Assembly: GCF_001904745.1 (NCBI RefSeq)
Contig: NZ_MRCD01000009.1
Span: 62,001-126,000, forward strand
Length of the DNA stretch: 64,000 nt
From: Calothrix sp. HK-06
GTDB taxonomy: Bacteria; Cyanobacteriota; Cyanobacteriia; Cyanobacteriales; Nostocaceae
Direction: 5' to 3'
Shown here: piece after piece, positions 61,439-64,000 of the stretch
How the letters are laid out: each line of letters starts with the position of its first letter
Position numbering within the stretch: the stretch's first letter is position 1
Translations under genes and position numbers: made by a program
The notes under the pieces: generated by a model
Database searches by the model: none
Told to the model about the DNA's origin: nothing
Seen by the model: only the letters and a program-made list of their open reading frames with translations

Positions 61439-61837
61439 ATTTGTCTATTATTGAATAGGGTAATTAATTTAATCAGCATCCAGTATTGCTGACATATACA
61501 TTGTATAATTTGTTTCTTTAATAATATAAGTATTTTAAATTAACGTTGTGACACAGGCATCCCTGTCTGTGTTATGCTGTTATAATGTTTACCAAAGAGA
61601 CACAGAGAACGCAGAGGAAAAGAAAGAAGAAAGAGAATATATGTGTTCGGTATCTTGGTGAGGAAATCCGTCTTTGGTTCGCTGTTATCAGCCAGTAAAA
61701 GACGATAAATTATAAAAGTACGGACAGGTAAGTTAACTTGTTCTTTTTTCGGCGCCTAGTACTAGCAAGCGCAACACTCCTACTCAGGTTGGAAGAATAT
61801 AACCAAAAACGAATTAACAAAAACTCAGGATTGTGTT
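61439..61837. other. Intergenic region with interspersed repeats
   Basis: No gene recognised. Contains ACACAGGCATCCCTGTCTGTGT (about 61550-61571), a member of the GGCATCCC hairpin family, followed by a purine-rich ACACAGAGAACGCAGAGG repeat (about 61602-61640), a type common in cyanobacteria. The last 60 bases are the upstream region of the DUF1517 gene. Confidence 0.55.
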
Positions 61838-62836
61838 ATGCGTAAAAAATTACAGCAAACTATTAAACCGCTTTTAAAACCGTTACTACTGCTATGTCTT
61901 GTATTTGGCTTGGCATTTAGTAATGTAGATAATGCTTATGCAGCAGGCAGTGGTGGTAGAATCGGCGGTGGTTCTTTTAGAATGCCAAGCAGCAGTCGTC
62001 CTTATAGTGGCCCTCGTACTTATGCACCTCCCGGTGGTGGATACGGTGGTGGATACTATCCAGGTGGTGGTGGGTTTGGTTTTCCCTTCCTATTACCATT
62101 TTGGGGAATTGGTGGAGGATTTGGTTCTATCTTCGGTATTTTAATATTCTTTGCCATTGCTAACTTTATCTTGCAAGCCTTCCGTCGTGTTGGTAGTGGT
62201 GGTGACTCATCATCATATGAAGAAGCATATACACCTAACCCAACGGTATCGGTAACAAAATTACAAGTAGGATTACTCGCTTCAGCACGTGGGTTACAAG
62301 AAGAACTTAACCGAATAGCAGAAACAGCAGATACTAATACAGATGCTGGACGTGCAGAAGTATTACAAGAAGCAAGTTTGGCATTACTTCGTCACCCTGA
62401 ATATTGGGTATATGCGGGTGGTAGCACACAACAAGCACGTTTAAACTCCGCAGAAGCAGAATTTAACCGTTTGGCATTAGGGGAACGCAGTAAGTTTACT
62501 GAAGAAACTTTATCGAACGTCAATAATCAACTCAAGGGAAACATCGCGCATCAAGACGCTTTACCATCTTCTGGTGAAATCGATAACCCCACAGATTTAA
62601 TTACCTCTGGGCCAGGAGAATATATAATAGTTACACTCTTGGCAGCTACACTTGGTAAATATGAAATGCCAGCAATAAATGGCGCCGATGAGTTACGTCA
62701 AGCACTGCGTCAAATTGGTAGCATACCTAGCGATAAGCTTTTAGCCATCGAAGTACTGTGGACTCCACAGGCGCCTGGTGATACTTTAACATCAGATGAC
62801 TTACTGGCAGAATACGCTGATTTGAAATTGGTGTAA
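61838..62836 (+). CDS. DUF1517 family membrane protein
   Basis: In the 332-residue protein, residues about 10-35 are a signal or transmembrane segment (PLLLLCLVFGLAFSNVDNAY). About 36-80 are Gly/Tyr/Pro-rich (GGGYGGGYYPGGGGFGFPF), followed by a hydrophobic segment (FGSIFGILIFFAIANFILQA) and a soluble domain with VTKLQVGLLASARGLQEELN and YIIVTLLAATLGKYEMPAIN. This is the cyanobacterial/plastid DUF1517 family, probably in the thylakoid or plasma membrane. Length and layout are normal. Confidence 0.9.
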   Translation: MRKKLQQTIKPLLKPLLLLCLVFGLAFSNVDNAYAAGSGGRIGGGSFRMPSSSRPYSGPRTYAPPGGGYGGGYYPGGGGFGFPFLLPFWGIGGGFGSIFGILIFFAIANFILQAFRRVGSGGDSSSYEEAYTPNPTVSVTKLQVGLLASARGLQEELNRIAETADTNTDAGRAEVLQEASLALLRHPEYWVYAGGSTQQARLNSAEAEFNRLALGERSKFTEETLSNVNNQLKGNIAHQDALPSSGEIDNPTDLITSGPGEYIIVTLLAATLGKYEMPAINGADELRQALRQIGSIPSDKLLAIEVLWTPQAPGDTLTSDDLLAEYADLKLV

Positions 62837-62867
62837 TACCAATTCTTGTGAAAATTTCATAACCTGT

Positions 62868-62895
62868 GTAGAGACGCGACATGTCGCGTCTCTAC
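62868..62895. repeat. Perfect 28-base palindrome of the GTAGAGACG family
   Basis: Starts GTAGAGACGCGACA and is fully self-complementary. It is a third spacer-less member of the family; bases in the inner arm differ from the other copies in matched pairs. It lies 32 bases after the DUF1517 stop. Confidence 0.85.
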
Positions 62896-62969
62896 ATTTT
62901 TGTGCGTTTTGATCTGGCTGGGAAATATACTTGAAGCTATGGATACGTAATATTTAAAGAGGAACGACA

Positions 62970-64000
62970 GTGAGGAGCAAGCGTAAACTAAGTAAACTAA
63001 TAATACTTTGCTGTGCAACGGTTATTATTCTAAACTTTACTCAATTACAAGGATTAGCAAGCAAAAATGCCCCTGCTACACTAGATACTACCCAACAAAT
63101 AACAGGTAGATTTGCCAACCCGCAATTACTATATACTCTTAGGGCACACTCAGGAACAGTTAAATCTCTGGCATTTAGTCCCGAAGGTCGAGTTTTAGCA
63201 AGTGGTGGTGGTGATAATGATGGTTATATATATCTGTGGGACGTTGTGAAAGGCAGAAAAAAGGGTATAGTTAACCGCGCACACAAAACAGCAGTAGAAT
63301 CATTATTAATTTCACCCGATGGACAAAATCTAATTAGCTGTAGCAATGACAACAGCATTAATATATGGAATTTAAGAAACAACGAATTTTTAAGGTCTTT
63401 CGTTGCTCATACGACCAACGTCATGTCCCTAGCAGTTACACCTGATAGTAAAGTACTAGTTAGCGGCGCCATAGATGGTATTCGCGTTTGGGACTTATTA
63501 CAACGGCGCCCGTTAGCAACTTTGGTAAAATACGATAACTTAATTCATTCTGTGGCAATAAGTCCTGACGGTCAAACTTTGGCAAGTGGTGATAGCAAAG
63601 GTGTTATCAAACTGTGGAATTTGAGTACAGGTAAAGTCATTCGTGGTTATGTTGCACATTCAGATGCAGTTAGTAGCTTGATATTTAGTCAAAATGGACA
63701 AACATTAATTAGCGCAAGTCGTGACCGAACTATTAGACTGTGGAATTTGAATGCAGCAAAACTTGAGCGAACATTAACAGGACATAACGACTGGGTAAAC
63801 GCAATAGCACTACATCCTAACGGGGAAATTTTAGCAAGTGCTGGACGTGATGGTGCCAAAATTTGGAATTTAACTACAGGTGAATTAATAACAAGTTTAT
63901 ACGCTCATACAGACTGGGTAAGCGCAGTCGCATTTAGTCCCGACGGCCAAACCTTAGCAACAGGTGGTTTTGATAAGCGAGTATATTTGTGGAAGAGTGA
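62970..64000 (+). CDS. WD40 repeat protein, 3' end outside window
   Basis: A GTG at 62970 preceded by AAAGAGGA opens a frame that continues to the window end (343 codons visible). It starts with a basic stretch and signal segment (LIILCCATVIILNFTQLQGL), then about seven WD40 units such as LAFSPEGRVLASGGGDNDGY, AISPDGQTLASGDSKGVIKL and FSPDGQTLATGGFDKRVYLW. It is probably exported or membrane-anchored, with a propeller outside the cytoplasm, like the WD40 proteins at 27852 and 30141. Whether a further domain follows cannot be seen. Confidence 0.9.
   Translation, partial: MRSKRKLSKLIILCCATVIILNFTQLQGLASKNAPATLDTTQQITGRFANPQLLYTLRAHSGTVKSLAFSPEGRVLASGGGDNDGYIYLWDVVKGRKKGIVNRAHKTAVESLLISPDGQNLISCSNDNSINIWNLRNNEFLRSFVAHTTNVMSLAVTPDSKVLVSGAIDGIRVWDLLQRRPLATLVKYDNLIHSVAISPDGQTLASGDSKGVIKLWNLSTGKVIRGYVAHSDAVSSLIFSQNGQTLISASRDRTIRLWNLNAAKLERTLTGHNDWVNAIALHPNGEILASAGRDGAKIWNLTTGELITSLYAHTDWVSAVAFSPDGQTLATGGFDKRVYLWKS

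Noticed and set aside
1-64000. Insertion sequences, transposases, phage genes or integrases
   Set aside because: None was recognised in any frame; the only mobile-type signals are short non-coding repeats.

Overview
The window looks like a chromosomal segment of a filamentous cyanobacterium, probably Nostocales. The evidence is gene content: CrtD-type carotenoid desaturase, carotenoid oxygenase, prokaryotic-type sucrose synthase, a DUF1517 thylakoid/chloroplast-lineage protein, DUF4359, AAA_35-type proteins, pentapeptide/TPR and WD40 proteins, a Ser/Thr kinase fused to WD40 repeats, and several families of short interspersed repeats. DNA is AT-rich. The usual cyanobacterial HIP1 octamer (GCGATCGC) was not noticed anywhere, but the palindrome GGCGCC was hand-counted about 114 times, roughly one per 560 bases, so it seems to take the place of HIP1 here.

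Layout. 1-8.9 kb is a cell-surface polysaccharide locus: two glycosyltransferases, a Wzm/Wzt ABC exporter pair, a GlfT2-like galactofuranosyltransferase, UDP-galactopyranose mutase and another glycosyltransferase. Together they imply a galactofuranose-containing exported glycan. 8.8-16 kb holds a TrpB2-type tryptophan synthase beta chain, two truncated genes joined head to head (AttH/CrtC-like and Uma2), a putative PD-(D/E)XK protein, an AraC regulator, a dienelactone hydrolase and a membrane histidine kinase with a CxxxH membrane domain. 16-19.4 kb holds three cobalamin (corrin ring) genes: cobL, cobK and cbiD. 19.4-24.5 kb is Hsp20, an alpha/beta hydrolase, PIN-PhoH ATPase, an ArsC/Spx-like protein and a NAGPA-domain protein. 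24.5-27 kb has a pentapeptide membrane protein, a strongly structured RNA leader and a compact archaeal-type aspartyl-tRNA synthetase. 27-31.3 kb has a putative muramidase, a kinase-WD40 protein and a WD40 protein. 31.3-32.7 kb is a repeat-rich, decayed region with a gene remnant and an orphan PemK/MazF-type toxin. 33-39 kb has crtD, a kelch-like protein, a lipoprotein, a Uma2 remnant and a large helical-repeat membrane protein.

39-43.5 kb has hslO and a decaying family of AAA_35/GGDEF genes (one long gene, two broken relatives), then a fatty-acid hydroxylase. 43.6-50 kb has an MFS exporter with an ABM-like tail, carotenoid oxygenase, a phosphatase and a frameshifted aspartoacylase-family gene. 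50-55 kb has era, a SpoU/TrmH methyltransferase, murA with an apparently non-standard start, an M48 protease and two tRNA-Leu genes. 55-64 kb has a peptidoglycan-binding protein, susA, tRNA-His, a DUF4359 protein, a pentapeptide/TPR gene split by a homopolymer frameshift, a DUF1517 protein and the start of another WD40 gene cut by the window end.

The most noteworthy signals are the structured RNA just upstream of the aspartyl-tRNA synthetase (HEARO/omega-RNA-like or T-box-like), the GGCGCC over-representation and its near-absence from the glycan locus, the gene decay events (AttH/Uma2 junction, AAA_35/GGDEF remnants, frameshifts in a homopolymer and at a short direct repeat), and interspersed repeats that have become part of protein termini. 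All family assignments were made by reading the translated sequence; no database search was run.
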